This document shows positions 34,265-46,040 of a DNA stretch of 64,000 bases, in pieces (positions within the stretch are counted from its first letter, which is position 1; the number at the start of each line of letters is the position of its first letter). A model generated the notes under the pieces. It made no database searches. It was not told the DNA's origin and saw nothing but the letters and a program-made list of their open reading frames with translations. Both the position numbers and the translations under genes were made by a program. Source of the DNA: Candolleomyces eurysporus (lineage: Eukaryota; Basidiomycota; Agaricomycetes; Agaricales; Psathyrellaceae). Location: contig JANBPK010000929.1 in NCBI GenBank assembly GCA_027579435.1, positions 1 through 64,000 of the forward strand, read 5' to 3'.

Positions 34265-36457
34265 TCATTCGAANAAAATAATCTGCAGTCCAGCTTCTTC
34301 CATCAACTTATCCGCTCGTTCTCCTTGAACATTTCTAAGCGCCCCAGCCAACCCATCATCCGCTCCACCAAACGCATTCCTCAACACGTGCACGGCAGCA
34401 TTATCCCTATCCCGTTCGTCGTAAACAAACATAGGATTGGGCGTCTTCCATGTNAGCGTGTATCGGAACGCCCTCCTCGGTGANTTGAGCTTTGAATTCT
34501 TCTCGCTGAGTTTCTCNAGCGCGATGTCCTCTTCGCCGGTTGGGGGAGGGGTGCTACTACGATCCGCGGGCGAAACGACNGGGAGCTCCTTCGGATCCAC
34601 CACTTTCCGAGTCCTGCTAGCCCCGAACAAATCTATGCCTGCCAGGTTATCAGCCAGGGACATAAGAGCAGCCATATCCTCTGCCGCTGAAGGGTCGGTC
34701 AACGCTTGCTGCAGCCGCTCTATATCCTCTCTATTTTTCTGTTCCTTGGCATTGACGACTTCCTGTGTCCTTGGATCGCGCAACGAGGAGACACTAGCGA
34801 AATCCTTTTCTCGTACTGGGTTGGAAGGATGTTGCCGTGGCCCAAGACTCCTTCTGCGTTCCTCGATCCACAGACCGACGAGCCCCACGACTTCTTCATC
34901 GTCGAGGCAGCTGAAGAGACCTCTNCTCCCCAGTACGACGAAATCNCCGGGCTTGATCTTGACGCTCGTAATTTCGGGTTCAGCAGTCAAGTAGAGGTTT
35001 GNNGCTGAATCTGGGGAAGGAANTGCGCCAGTCGATACTGTAGATGAGANGGGGGCGTCGTCGTGTCTGAAAGNNTTCTCGTCTGGGCCAAAGCCCGGNG
35101 GTGCTGGGAGAGTTCCGTCCAGGAAGAACTGGGGTGGTTCGTCACCGAGGAATTCNTCGTACAGNCGTCGCTGGAAATCCAAGGACCACTTCAAGCAGCC
35201 ATATCCAAACGCACGAGTCACGGGTATGCCCAGATATGTTTTGCGTTTTGGCTCGATGGAAGGTTTGGCGGTTAGGTCGTCGAAGAAAAGTCGTTTGGAG
35301 GNATGAAGCGCTTGAAGACGGGCGGCTTCCTCGGAGTTGGATGGAGTCTGGTCCGCAGTNAGGGNGTAAGNTTGGTAAAGNGTTCCATAATCCGAGCGCT
35401 TATTGCTGGTGGAACGTGNGCTCGAGGACGAGGACGTTTCGACAGGTCGTCCCAGTACTGCCCTACTATCTCCAGTGAGAGCGACGCGGAGGACTTGCGT
35501 GTCGCTCTCATAGAACCCAATGAGTGCACTTGAGCCACCATTCCCGTTNTTCGCGTACAAGGCGGCATTGACCTTCTCCGCCTCCTTGGACAACTGGTCT
35601 TCGTTTCTTGACTCCTTCCCCGCAAGATGTTTGGCCAACCCCTCCAACTTATCGTACATCAAATGATTGTCTATTGCAACGAACGTAAACTTGAGNGCTT
35701 NGTCGATTTCGTGAGGCGGAGGCATTGGCCGGACGATNTCTGGGGTGAATGGGGTGACGGACGAATCGTTGATCGGGACGAAAGGGGACAGCTCGGTTTC
35801 CTCTCCATAAGAACGCGAGGTTTTGGTTGTATCGTAAGCATCCAAAAGGTCGGCCATAACCGAGAGGATGGCGATGCTGAATATGTCGGATAGCGCAGAG
35901 GACATGGTGGGTCCAGCCAGTCCGTCAAGGAGACCGAATGTCCCCCAAGAATGGGTTGGTAGAGATGCAATGCTGGCCAGTCTCTGCATGCGGGGACTCG
36001 AGAAGGAGTTGCACAACAAGGCGGTGTCTGCGCGGGCAATNCCGCTTTTGTCTTCTTCTGGCGGCAAGAATGACTGCGCATGTCGATAAAGTGTGAGATA
36101 CACNGTTGCATCAAACACCTTGGANCTNAGACGGGCAGAGGGAGAGTCGCTGGACGGTTCGGATGAATCCGACTCTTTGGCGTGGNNNAGAATAGCTTGA
36201 NGAGCCNCGTCGCNTGGGTCCTCTTCANTTCCGGGCTGNGAGTAGGATGCGAATAGATAGTTCGCGTTCAGCTTCCATCGGTAGTCTTCTGGGAGATGGT
36301 AAAGAGCGAAAGCTCCGGCTGCAGNGATACCAGCTGCAATGGCTCCTGTAAATCCGGTGTTCGAGAGCCTCCTTCCANTTGAGAAGGAGAAGCGCCGAAT
36401 ATGTTCCTTGGCNNNATTTGGTNTGACTGGACGAGAACGAACGACGGTTCTAAGCAT
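34265..36457 (-). CDS. Divergent mitochondrial-type PP2C protein phosphatase (PDP/Ptc5-6-like)
   Basis: This is a single open frame of 730 codons (N calls tolerated in frame) from ATG 36457. The N-terminus is basic (MLRTVVRSRP ... RRFSF), as in a mitochondrial presequence. A hydrophobic helix follows at about 33-55 and is shared by fungal PDP-type phosphatases. PP2C landmarks are GTFGLLDGLAG (178-182), VALTGDSRAVLGR, TADQTPSNSEEAARL, the R-A-F-G-Y-G turn (PVTRAFGYGCLKW) and a C-terminal DRDNAAVHVLRNAFGG. The canonical DGHxG metal motif is DGLAG here, and the usual ATDGLW motif reads LG-x-RGLFSCL, so a metal-site His and Asp are missing. Standard members dephosphorylate pyruvate dehydrogenase E1; this copy may be weak or a pseudo-phosphatase. 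It shares a 231-bp divergent promoter region with the cytochrome b5 gene. Confidence 0.75.
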   Translation of the reverse strand: MLRTVVRSRPVXPNXAKEHIRRFSFSXGRRLSNTGFTGAIAAGIXAAGAFALYHLPEDYRWKLNANYLFASYXQPGXEEDPXDXAXQAIXXHAKESDSSEPSSDSPSARXXSKVFDAXVYLTLYRHAQSFLPPEEDKSXIARADTALLCNSFSSPRMQRLASIASLPTHSWGTFGLLDGLAGPTMSSALSDIFSIAILSVMADLLDAYDTTKTSRSYGEETELSPFVPINDSSVTPFTPXIVRPMPPPHEIDXXLKFTFVAIDNHLMYDKLEGLAKHLAGKESRNEDQLSKEAEKVNAALYAXNGNGGSSALIGFYESDTQVLRVALTGDSRAVLGRPVETSSSSSXRSTSNKRSDYGXLYQXYXXTADQTPSNSEEAARLQALHXSKRLFFDDLTAKPSIEPKRKTYLGIPVTRAFGYGCLKWSLDFQRXLYXEFLGDEPPQFFLDGTLPAXPGFGPDEXXFRHDDAPXSSTVSTGAXPSPDSXXNLYLTAEPEITSVKIKPXDFVVLGXRGLFSCLDDEEVVGLVGLWIEERRRSLGPRQHPSNPVREKDFASVSSLRDPRTQEVVNAKEQKNREDIERLQQALTDPSAAEDMAALMSLADNLAGIDLFGASRTRKVVDPKELXVVSPADRSSTPPPTGEEDIAXEKLSEKNSKLXSPRRAFRYTXTWKTPNPMFVYDERDRDNAAVHVLRNAFGGADDGLAGALRNVQGERADKLMEEAGLQIIXFE

Positions 36458-36688
36458 TTCTGGGGCAATATTCCATGCGCTCCGCTGCCAACAGAATGGG
36501 TTGGGTATAAGAAGATTATGGATGGAGTCGAAGGAGCATTTGGTTTGACGAAACCNAATNCACCTGGACNTNCGGAATTGTCATCAATATTAGTANCAGC
36601 ACAGCACCAAACAAGGGCANGCACCGAGTTCTCAACGCGACGACCACAATCTCCGCTATGACTCGATATCTTTCTCTTCTCCTCCACG
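36458..36688. promoter_or_regulatory. Shared divergent promoter region
   Basis: These 231 bp separate the ATG of the minus-strand PP2C gene (36457) from the ATG of the plus-strand cytochrome b5 gene (36689). Both 5' regions must lie here. No TATA element or specific site is recognised, and several bases are N. Confidence 0.5.
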
Positions 36689-37583
36689 ATGACCTCGTAT
36701 CTCAAGAGTTGGCTCTGGAGTGGGGCAGTTAGCCCAGAGTCCAGNCCAGCCCNACNANNGCAGTCTGTACCCACTCTGCAAAGGACTTCACCGCAGGCCT
36801 CGGACGACGAAGGATCCGACACTGAGACCGAGGTCGACGTCAAGGTCCAGTCAGAAGACGATGACGACGATGTAGCACCCGCATTTCCAAGNTTGAACAG
36901 TGCTCAAAGAGTACAATCGAACAAACCCCCAGCCAGTGTCCCCAAAATCCTGAGCGACTCGCAGCTCATGCCTCCGCCTCCTGTGCCCAGCCTTGCCGTT
37001 CGAACGCCAGGAGTTCCGGCCCCAGCTGGGTCATCTTCACTNCAGATACCCTCAAGAGCTAGTGGNNCAGGATCCTCATTGGCTGTTCCCCCGAGCACAA
37101 CGAAGCCACCACCCAAACCCTCNAAGAAACGAGAGAAGGTNGCATTGGCGCCTGGCCACAGTGCGATGGATTGGGCGAACCTNAAGTCCTCAGGAGCTGA
37201 TCTACGGGTGAGTATANCTTTTCAATGTCCTGAGTGATCGTGCCCNTNTAACACCACCGACACAGGGAGTAGACAGCTTGCTGCGCATTCCACCTTCCGT
37301 GCTAAAGCAGCATAACAAGAAAGATGATGCATGGTCCGCTTTCTACGGCAANGTCTACAACATTACGCCCTATATACCCTTCCACCCAGGGGGCGAGAAA
37401 GAATTGATGAGGGTTGCCGGTAGGGATGGAACCAAACTCTTCGGTANGTCTTCNGTGGCCNCCTCGGGGAACGNATGCTCACGTTCTAATGTTCATTTAG
37501 CCACCACCCATGGCTGGGTAAATGCAGATTTTATGCTAGATGCGTGTCTCGTTGGTTTTCTCGTTCCAGAGCCCTCATCGTGA
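36689..37583 (+). CDS. Cytochrome b5 domain protein, CYB5R4-type
   Basis: There are three exons (36689-37207, 37266-37443, 37501-37583; donors GTGAGT and GTANGT) giving 259 residues. The first about 165 residues are acidic, then Pro/Ser-rich, and probably disordered. The C-terminal heme/steroid-binding domain has the expected landmarks: [20 protein letters not shown] (His213), [14 protein letters not shown] and HGWVN (His236), ending [10 protein letters not shown]. This form closely follows the N-terminal b5 domain of CYB5R4 and yeast Irc21-like proteins. No reductase domain follows, so the protein must pass electrons to or from a separate partner. Both heme-ligand histidines are present. A cytosolic or ER-surface location is inferred. 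Confidence 0.85.
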
Positions 37584-37891
37584 GGCAGAACGAANCCTGA
37601 TATACCGCTATGATCNTCTTAATTTTACGTANGAACGGNGGTGTATTGGTGAGAATAGTAGACGTACCTCACTGTGCTCAATATAGATATNATCTCTGCG
37701 TACGGGGCGCACTCGTTGAGAGTCGACGATTCAGAACGATTGGAATTATACAGATCTTATCTGGCTTGTATTACATAGAACATAAAAACAATAAACAGTG
37801 GGAGAAGAATGCAATGCAATGGAACAAAAAGTCAAGAAGCGAATGGGCACTTCCACATGGTACAGGCGAACATTATCCTCGTCATCAAGAA

Positions 37892-40800
37892 TCAAAAATC
37901 ATCCTCATCATCGCCCAGCCTCTCAACCTCAACCCTCGCTACAAGCGGTGGAATCCCCCCACCCAAAGTCTGCTTCCAATTCTCCATCGACTCGATCAGC
38001 TCTTTCTGCAGCTGCGCAAGCGCAACATCAATCGGATCAGGCTCTTTGAGTGGGGCAGGCTTGGCGACCAAAACGAACGTAAACTCTCCAATATCGCTAA
38101 GCTGCAAAAGCCGCAGCTTATTCAACCCAACGCGAACGTATTTCTCCATATGGATCCCATGTCCGGATCCTCCTGTGGGCTCGGGCTGTGAAGAAAAACC
38201 AAAAACAAAAGCAAGCGAGGGGTAGGTAGTGGTTAAGAGTATACGGGACGNGGTAGGAGGGGACTTACGATATCATGACCGAGCCAAATTCGCTGGTANG
38301 GAGCATCAACGTTCAGATGAACGATGAGGCTGCCTGGCTGTGGCCAGCTCTGCTGAAGTGTGTCCAAGCTTTCTTCACTGCTCAGATCAACATCTCTGAG
38401 AGTATCATTCGCAAAGCAGAGCAACTGCAGTCGGACTTTCGGTTTCGTTTTGGGCTTGTCTGCGCCGGCACTGCAAAGATGATTCCAAAAGATTATATTA
38501 GCGCGAATGTCAGAACCCCAGGCGCTTGCAACGCAGCGTGGCCTCTGAAGTATGCTACACACCTTGACCCAGCGTTGCCAATACCAAGATCCCATTTCGA
38601 AGCCGTCGCTTGGGCAATNTCGAGTGTAAGATCGGTCATTGCCACCCTGAGAGCAGGAGCTTGCTGAACAAGCCAGATCCCAGGCACCCGAAGCTCAGGA
38701 GAAGGCTCCGGTGTTTCCAAACACATATCACCGCTGCCANTTTCTGTATATTCTTGTGACGGTNCTTCCTCCACCACATTNTCCAGGGNACTGAGATCCA
38801 NAGTCGCTTGAGCGTCGCTCTCCTCTGCCGCCACATGTCCAATGTTGACATTGTCGGCTTGTTGAGCTTCTTTCTCGAGAGGTTGATCTTGTTCCTGCTG
38901 CATGGCCTCTTCTACATTGGCTNGAAGACCGACCTCAGCAACAGGTTGGGCGTCGGCGTCAGATACTCCTGGTTCGGCANGTTNATCACATTGAGCTTGA
39001 GCTGTGATTCCTNCTTCTTGGACATNNCNAGAATCTTGCTGCATGCCTGCATTGTCCTCGGCATTCTCTTCGCCAAGTTCCTTCTCCTGGGTGTTTGCTT
39101 GCTCCTCTTGTTGCACCTGCTCTTCTTCGCTNTGCATATCCNCTGCNCGTCCAACCTGTGCATTTGTTGCACNTGTTACCGCTGTGGNATTCTCCACAGG
39201 TACAGGCGTCGNTACACGATCNGAGGTCACAGAGGGCCTTTCCGGCAGCTCTGTTTCCACAGTCGCAGTAGGAGTTGAACGNCGACGCAAACTGGCTTCC
39301 NAATCCGTTAGTAGAGGCGGTGATACCTGGGAAGGTGACAAAGGTAAGCTCGAACTTGAAGAGTCACCANTGGGTATCGGATTCATCGACGAGACCAATG
39401 ATTTCTCGAGCTCTCTTATATCAGGCTTCCTATCCACTTCTTCTTCCATAAGCTGCTCAAACAGCGGTCGAACCTTCGGTGTATTCTCCTGCACCNATTT
39501 NCCTCCTTTTTTCTTTTTCTTCTTCGNAGCTGCTGTCTCTGATGACTGTTCCAAACCATCNTGTGATGTCGCTGGAGTAGACGAGAGACCGGGTGGATNA
39601 AACTCCTGGTTATCCACCTCCATGGCCATCGCCTCGTCTTCCTGCTCGATGCGCTGACGGCGTCCATCGACACTCATCATTCGAGCCGTCGTCGTTCCTC
39701 GGCTCGAGCTCCCATAATCCAACTCAATAGGATTGTCATAAGTCTGCCCATCGTACCCTACAGCATCCCAGTCGACAGTTATCTGAGGCTCTTCGACCTT
39801 TGTCAACGTTACTCGCTCCCCCTTTTCAGGGTCAAAGTAAGTATACACTGAAGCCAATTTGCCATCCGGCAGAATTTCGTTGCGCTCTTCAACAGAACGA
39901 GGACGCGGAGGAAGAGAAGGTACAGCTTGAGATTGTGATTTGGGTAAGGGTGACGTCGCAAGGGAAGATGNCGCGTCATAACCAGCCGAGCGCGGAGGNN
40001 NTGGTGGGGGAGGGGAACNGGGAAATCGACTTTGTTGCTCCCTCCATGAGGACCCGTAAGGGCCATTCCCTGCCACAGGCACAGTCCAAGGAGGCGGTGG
40101 TGGAGGCTGCGGCGAGTTATGAACTCGCCGCGTGAGCGGGAATGTCGAAGACGCCGTTGAGCTAGGCGGTGGGGGGTGTTGTCCNGCAGGACTCCCATCT
40201 CTCCACGATCCTCTTCTTTCCAATGGGGAATGCTCTCTTCGAGAATAGGAGAACGAACGTTGCCTCCTGTCACTGTAGCCAGCACTGCTGAACGAGCCGT
40301 TCCCAGATGTTCTCCTTCTCTGCGGAGGGGAGCCGTAAAATTCCTGAGGCCGAAACTCGGGACTCCGAGACGGGTTGACTTCGTACGAGGAAGCGTTGTA
40401 CTTTTGCTTCTTCGGGGTCGGCCCAGGCGGCGTTCCTCGACGAGGTGGGCTTTTGGACCAACCTCTCAGAGGACCATCGCGACGCACAGGTGAATAAGCC
40501 TTTCTTTTATTACTTGGCAGGCGATGCAGATTTGGACCGGGCGGAGGTGATGGAGACCTCGTCCTTGTGCGTTCTCGAACTCTGTAGTGTGGTATTCTGA
40601 GAGGCGGGGACTCTGGAGGTGGGCGTGGATAGCCTCTCCACCTGTGATCGTCTCTTGCGGAGGACGGCGGAGGGGAGGGCCTGTAAGGATCGGCAGGGTG
40701 ATAATTGGTGGTTTCTCTCCATGAAGGAGGGCGAGAGCGCCAATCATCCATCTGAGGGTATGGATCCCTCCCCCTTGGAGGTGATGGCCTCCTGTGAAAA

Positions 40801-42120
40801 TTTGATCCCATATTGGTGGGAAAGGGCGATCGTCTATGAGCGGATGCTGACCTTGGGGCAGGAGATTGAGATCTTGGTCGCCGCCAGGGTGANTTGGGCC
40901 GGGAAGAGGCTGAAAAGGGCGCTTTATCTTTTCCCTTCCAAGTTGGGGACCTTGATGGTTCGTCCTGACTCGGAGATCGAGAGAACCTTTTCACCCGCAT
41001 TGCTCGAGGCAAACTTGGCGTAGGATGGTCTGGGAGCATAGGCTTACTGGGATCTGTGGGAGGCGAAGGAACCCCAGCTGTTGNCGTAGATATACCCGCC
41101 CAGCTCTGCATTTTGATCCCAAGCCCAGGTGGCAAAGGGGTTGGAGACCTCGTTGCCGTTGGCAATCCTATGTTTTTGTCCTGGATCGCGAGGCGATCGC
41201 CATTGGATATTTTCCCGCTGTCCTTGAGGTCTTTCACAGAGGCTATGGCCTGCCGGATGAAATCGTCGCAAACTTTTGTCGTCACAATGGCGTCCGCTTG
41301 CTGTGCAAGGTCTGGTGTCGCCGTCGATCGTCTGTCTGCGGAAGACAGCCCTTGCTCTGCCTTTTTGACAATAAGAGGAACCAGAAGACGCCTCATGTTG
41401 GTAATAAGTTCCGGGGAGTGGCCCGTGACCTCTTTGCCCGGCGTTGCTTCTTGGGCGTGCCGTCCGTTGACCATGCTCCCATTTCGTTGGGCGATGGTCA
41501 ATCCTGGGATAACCAAGTCTTCGGGGGCCATGTCAGCTGAGGTAGTAGAGGGGAGAGATGCGGCTTCATGATCGGTTGGCTTCGATGTCTAGTACAGGGA
41601 AAGTTAGCCTCATCTCGGATACACCCGACCTAGAGCCTATACGAAAGACGGCAACGAGGCGTTGAAATGAACATACCAAAGCATCGTTTTCGCCTGCAGG
41701 TCGATGGCCAGCATCATTCCGAAAGCCTCGTTCCGTAGGCGATGCTGACGTACTCCCAGTCTTTTCAGCGATTGAACCCACCCCCAGTCGCTCCATCAGC
41801 GACATGGGAGATTCTGCATTGCTTCCCGAATCCTTTATTCTGTTTCTTATAATTTTCGGAGACCTTGACGTCGGAGGTTTGGTGGACATTGGAGCTGCCA
41901 CCGCTATTGACTCCACAGGCTCGTCCACGCTTGAAGCGTCGCTATCAAGGTCCATAGCGTTCCCATCCCACTTTGACGGTGATGAAAGAGAGTGTCCATT
42001 CCCAAAGCTGATGCTCTGAGGTATCGTTTTCTGCCGTTCTTCTTCTTCCAAGCCAGGTCGCGTCCAGGTTAGATTTCCATACAATGCTCGCTTTCCGATG
42101 CGAGAGGCGAGTTCGGCCAT
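37892..42120 (-). CDS. Large Ser/Pro/Arg-rich hypothetical nuclear protein
   Basis: There are four exons (42120-41677, 41588-38563, 38470-38269, 38185-37892) with clean splice sites and phases, giving 1321 residues. The N-terminus (MAELASRIGKRALYGNLTW) is followed by a Ser/Asp-rich stretch and a helical segment (residues about 165-240). Next comes a long RS/SP-rich region of several hundred residues (many SPPR, RSRP and SPxR motifs), then an acidic Gln/Glu-rich region. The last about 200 residues, spanning the final three exons, are ordered: alternating hydrophobic beta-like segments (VRLQLLCFANDTL, GSLIVHLNVDA, YQRIWLGHDI, KYVRVGLNKLRLL). This layout suggests a nuclear RNA-processing or transcription factor with a folded C-terminal module. 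I do not recognise the family. N calls are numerous but stay in frame. Confidence 0.65.
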
Positions 42121-42572
42121 GTTGAGTACGCTAGCTTATCGATTTGACCGCACAAGAAAGAAAATGTCAAAGGCTCAGATTGAGAGAGAACCATGGAAAG
42201 ACGTGGAGGAATTTAAAAGGTAGAGAACCAGGGTCTCTTCTCTCGGGTCCAGTATGTGTCTGCAAAAACACATCCAACAGAAATCCCACAGCTCTGATTG
42301 CCGACTCGGCTGAGCAATACCCAGGCTGATCGCTGTGGACGACGGTGACGACGCTCGTTGAACGTTGGACGTGGTTGACAAAGAAAGAATTTGTCTCTAT
42401 TTAACACTCCCTTAATCACATTCACTTTAGCGCCCGTTATCGTCATCCAGAATCACGTCTCAAGAAGCGCAACGTCAATCACAAGGGTGACCCTGTGGTC
42501 CCGCAATATAATAGCCGGAGCCTGTATTAACTTAAAAGCCAATAGGCGTTAACTGCTTCACCCCGGACCATC
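42121..42572. promoter_or_regulatory. Divergent intergenic promoter region
   Basis: These 452 bp lie between the 5' end of the large minus-strand gene (ATG at 42120) and the plus-strand crotonase gene (ATG at 42573). There is no other gene. A short A+T-rich ATAATAGCC segment lies about 65 bp upstream of the crotonase ATG. Confidence 0.4.
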
Positions 42573-43772
42573 ATGGCTGCTCCAGACTACCAAGCTCGTA
42601 ACCAGTTCAACAAGGACGTTATCCTCTCTCTGGATGGCCCTGTCCTCACAATTATGTTGAATAGGGCTGAACAGTACGTTTGTTTGTCTCCAATGACGCA
42701 CGAGAGGCTCACTACCGATTTCCAGTCGAAACACCTTTTCCAAAGGCATGGTTGAGAACCTCATCGAAGTCCTCGATTTGGCAGACAGAGACGACAGGGT
42801 TCGAGCGGTCATTGTGACTGCCGAGCACACAGCTCCAGCGTATTGTTCAGGTGTATGTCGTCGGTTGATCCGTTACCCTGCACTCGTAGCGGAAGCTAAA
42901 CTGCTCATGTCCAGGCTGACATCTCTGGCGGTTGGAAAGTGCTGTGGAAGGAGGAAGCTGAGAAAGAAGGGATTCATGGTATGCTCTCTCGAATCGTCTC
43001 TTCCAAGTCGCTTGCAGGCTCATATCGTGGCGTCTCTTAGCTCACCGTGACGGTGGGGGCCAGTTGACTCTGGCCGTCCTCAGTTGCCGCAAGATCACCA
43101 TTGCAGCGGTGAACGGACACGCTGTACGTCGTGATGCGACACCTCATCCATGTTCCTTGAATGTTAACCCGCATCTTCAGGCTGGTGTTGGAATGACAGC
43201 TATGCAGCTGCCATTCGACTTCCGTTTCGTCTGGGAGGGAGCGAAGCTCGCCTTCCCTTTCGTCCGCAGGGGAATCGTGCCAGAAGGTACTAGTACCTTC
43301 CTTACTCTGTACATTGCCTGCCAGCTAACTCATGTTCCTAGCCGTTTCCACTTACCTACTCCCCAAGTTAATCGGCTCGTCCCGAGCCAACTCTCTCTTG
43401 CTGACAGGAGCAACGGTCTCCCCAACCTCACCCTACATCTCGGCTCTCTATCACCAAATCCTACCCAACAGGGAAGATGTATACCCTGCTGCAAAGGCTT
43501 TCGCTCAAGAGCTCGCCAACAACACCGCTCAGGTTTCCATCGCCTACGCGAAAGGCTTGCTCCAGCATCCCGGTGATAGCGCAGAGGAGAACCACCTTTT
43601 AGATTCTCAGGCTATCAAGCTACTCGCTAGCAGCCACGACGGGGCGGATGGCGCACAAGCCTTCTTGGAGAGGAGGAAGCCCAAGTTCACTGATACCCTT
43701 TCGAAGAACAGTTCGCCTTGGTACCCTTGGTGGAGGCGCATTGATGTCAAGCACCGTCATTCCAAGCTTTGA
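42573..43772 (+). CDS. Peroxisomal enoyl-CoA hydratase/isomerase (crotonase) family protein
   Basis: There are six exons (42573-42673, 42726-42852, 42915-42978, 43041-43123, 43181-43286, 43342-43772) summing to 303 codons plus stop. Crotonase landmarks in order: [36 protein letters not shown] (oxyanion-hole segment), [28 protein letters not shown] and [27 protein letters not shown]. The C-terminus is HSKL, a canonical PTS1 signal, so the enzyme should be peroxisomal and act in fatty-acid breakdown or double-bond isomerisation. Some members have Asp or Glu for catalysis; here Glu in the GIVPEA segment is in the expected place for the isomerase-type base. It converges on the phosphoesterase gene with 139 bp between stops. 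Confidence 0.85.
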
Positions 43773-43911
43773 GCCAGCTATCCTTCGACAGCGAATTCTC
43801 TTCATTTTTAGCGGTAGCTTTGCGTGAAGCAATGATATCGAAAGCAAGGTGTATCTACAATTTACAAAGCGATGTACAATGTCCATGAATCATCATCTCT
43901 GAAGCCTGAGC

Positions 43912-45548
43912 TCAGTGCGAACCATCGGCTACCTGGAAATTCCCAACGATTTCACGCTCCTCATCCACGATCAACGTTCGCTTATCCGGATACAACGCAC
44001 TAATCAGCTCTCGCTCCACCCAGCGCTGGTCGGCATCATCTCCAATAGGATGAACAGTATAATGAATCGAAAGTGCAGAGAGAACACCGCCATAGGCATG
44101 TGAAATGCCTGTGTCAATGATGATGATCTTCCCGTTGCACCGGGACACGATGTTCTAGTAAGTAGCCAAGGGTCAGCATCCGTATTGTGACATGGGACTG
44201 GGGTAAAACATACAGTGAAATCAGGCGTATGACCCATGACCATCCTCCTCGTCCCAGTCCTAGCAAGCACATCATCCACCTGCTTACAGACAGTCTCTTC
44301 ATCTTGCAACGCCCATCCTCGATACCACAACGGGCCGTCACTCCCGTAGATTTGACGTTCTGGCTCCGTCACAGCTACAAATGCAATCAGACTCGTCAGT
44401 TACAGAAGATAACGGGAAACCAAGAACTCGTGCCGCGATACGTACAGGTAGGAAGTCCAGGATACGGGTTCGGAGGATGAGGCGGTGGCTGCTCTCTGTG
44501 CTGCAGCTTCCTCATCAACGACGTCGACAATTCATTAATCTTCGTAGGGAACGGCGTAAGGTCCTTATACGTCGGCGACAGCCCTCCATGCACAAACGAA
44601 ATGGCAGCATGCGAAAGCGGGTTCTTGGACTCGGGGTGTCGATGGTTATGGAACATCCACAAGTCGAAGTCCATCTCGAACCCGTCTTTCTCTTTCTCCC
44701 AGTGGAGGCGGTGAGGCGAAGCTGGGGGCGGGTATGGAGTATTCGGAGGACCGAGGGATGGGTGGAGAGGAAGTCGGGAAGTCGTAGTGTAGTTGGCCGC
44801 CCACGACCGTCCGATTCTTCCTGTGGAGAGCATGCGTTGGCGGTGTGCGACTGTTCCGAAAGTCTTGAGCTCGGAGGGATAGACATATCTAGCGAGCGCT
44901 GTTAGTAAAGTACACCTCTGGAAGACGAGACATTCTGCTGCACTGACCTCCAATCACCAATCATATTCATCCACTCATGGTTTCCCAGATGGGATAGAAC
45001 AGTCGACCCTTCGGCCTGCGCCTGCCCTCGGAGCTTGTCCATCCATGTAAACAAGGCTATCGTATCGGGTCCTCTGCAACTCAGGTCAATCCTACTGTGT
45101 GTACAGAGTATTGGAGGGAAGCTTACCGGTCAATAATATCCCCAGTCTGCACAAAGAAATCCACATTCCCCGACCAATTATCGAAATCGTCAATAACGTC
45201 CGAGAACCTCAATACTCTCCTCGCATTCGGCAAGTCCCCATGCAAGTCCCCCACAGCGACAATATGCCTTGTATACGGAGTTCTTGATCCCTTGTACTCC
45301 TGAATCTCTTCATGCAGCGACTTGGGCGATTTTGGCTTCCCGTCCGACGAATGCGAGCGCGAGTGCGAAGAATCTTTCGACGGGGGTTGTTGAAGCAGTG
45401 TTCCAAGTGAGCTGTATCTCACCACTTGTCCGGCCAAGTGCAGACCATCGTACTCGGCGAAGACGAGGTGGAGTCGTAGAGAATAAAAGCAGTATGCCAG
45501 CGATGTGGCCACCAGAACGGCCACGGCGAATGTCCGGCCAATACCCAT
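43912..45548 (-). CDS. Membrane-anchored metallophosphoesterase (Shewanella-like PPP type)
   Basis: There are five exons (45548-45127, 45073-44948, 44888-44446, 44374-44214, 44154-43912) giving 464 residues. A short N-terminal hydrophobic helix (residues 7-24, VAVLVATSLAYCFYSL) is a signal anchor or signal peptide. The calcineurin-like fold motifs are all present: GDLHGD (100-105), GDIIDRG (136-142), GNHE (171-174), a later VHGG, and MGHTPD with the C-terminal IIIIDTGISHAYGG. These chelate the two metal ions. The long insert between GNHE and VHGG and the W-Y-R-G-W segment resemble Shewanella-like protein phosphatases. The active site should lie in the secretory lumen or cell exterior if the N-terminal helix anchors the protein. 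Substrate is unknown. Confidence 0.85.
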
Positions 45549-46040
45549 CTTCTGACCTTTTGCCTAACGTGTACTGTAAGTTTGGAGCACTGGAGACTAG
45601 GGAATTTGTTGACTTACAGTCTATTCAATATAAGTATGGTTTGGTCGGAGGTGTAGGGATCAAGGATGCATGGGCGTTGGAGGCGAAGAGGACCTGTACA
45701 ATGCACCGCCGGCTAATGATGGTAGCTTTGATCCAAACCTGGCTTGATCCCGAACTTCCATCATCATAGCCTCACAGAATCTATTATTCAGCGCTCAGCA
45801 CTCTTCGCAGGTAGTGCTGCTTAAATCTGGACTTGGAGCCTCCGACACTTGGGGGCTGCGCCGTGGATACCGGAACTTGGTTCTTTGCTTTTAGGCCCGG
45901 TACATAATCGCTGTCAATCACTGGCTCATCGCTGAGGACGACATCTGCCGACACACTTTTTGCAAACGTGTACGAAAAACATGGGTACTGTACTCTATGT
46001 AGGACAAATTGTATCTCGAGGCACCTCCTAACATGGGACT
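45549..46040. other. Intergenic stretch
   Basis: This holds the 5' region of the phosphoesterase gene and the 3' flank of the first Cys-rich secreted gene. No gene is supported. Confidence 0.4.
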
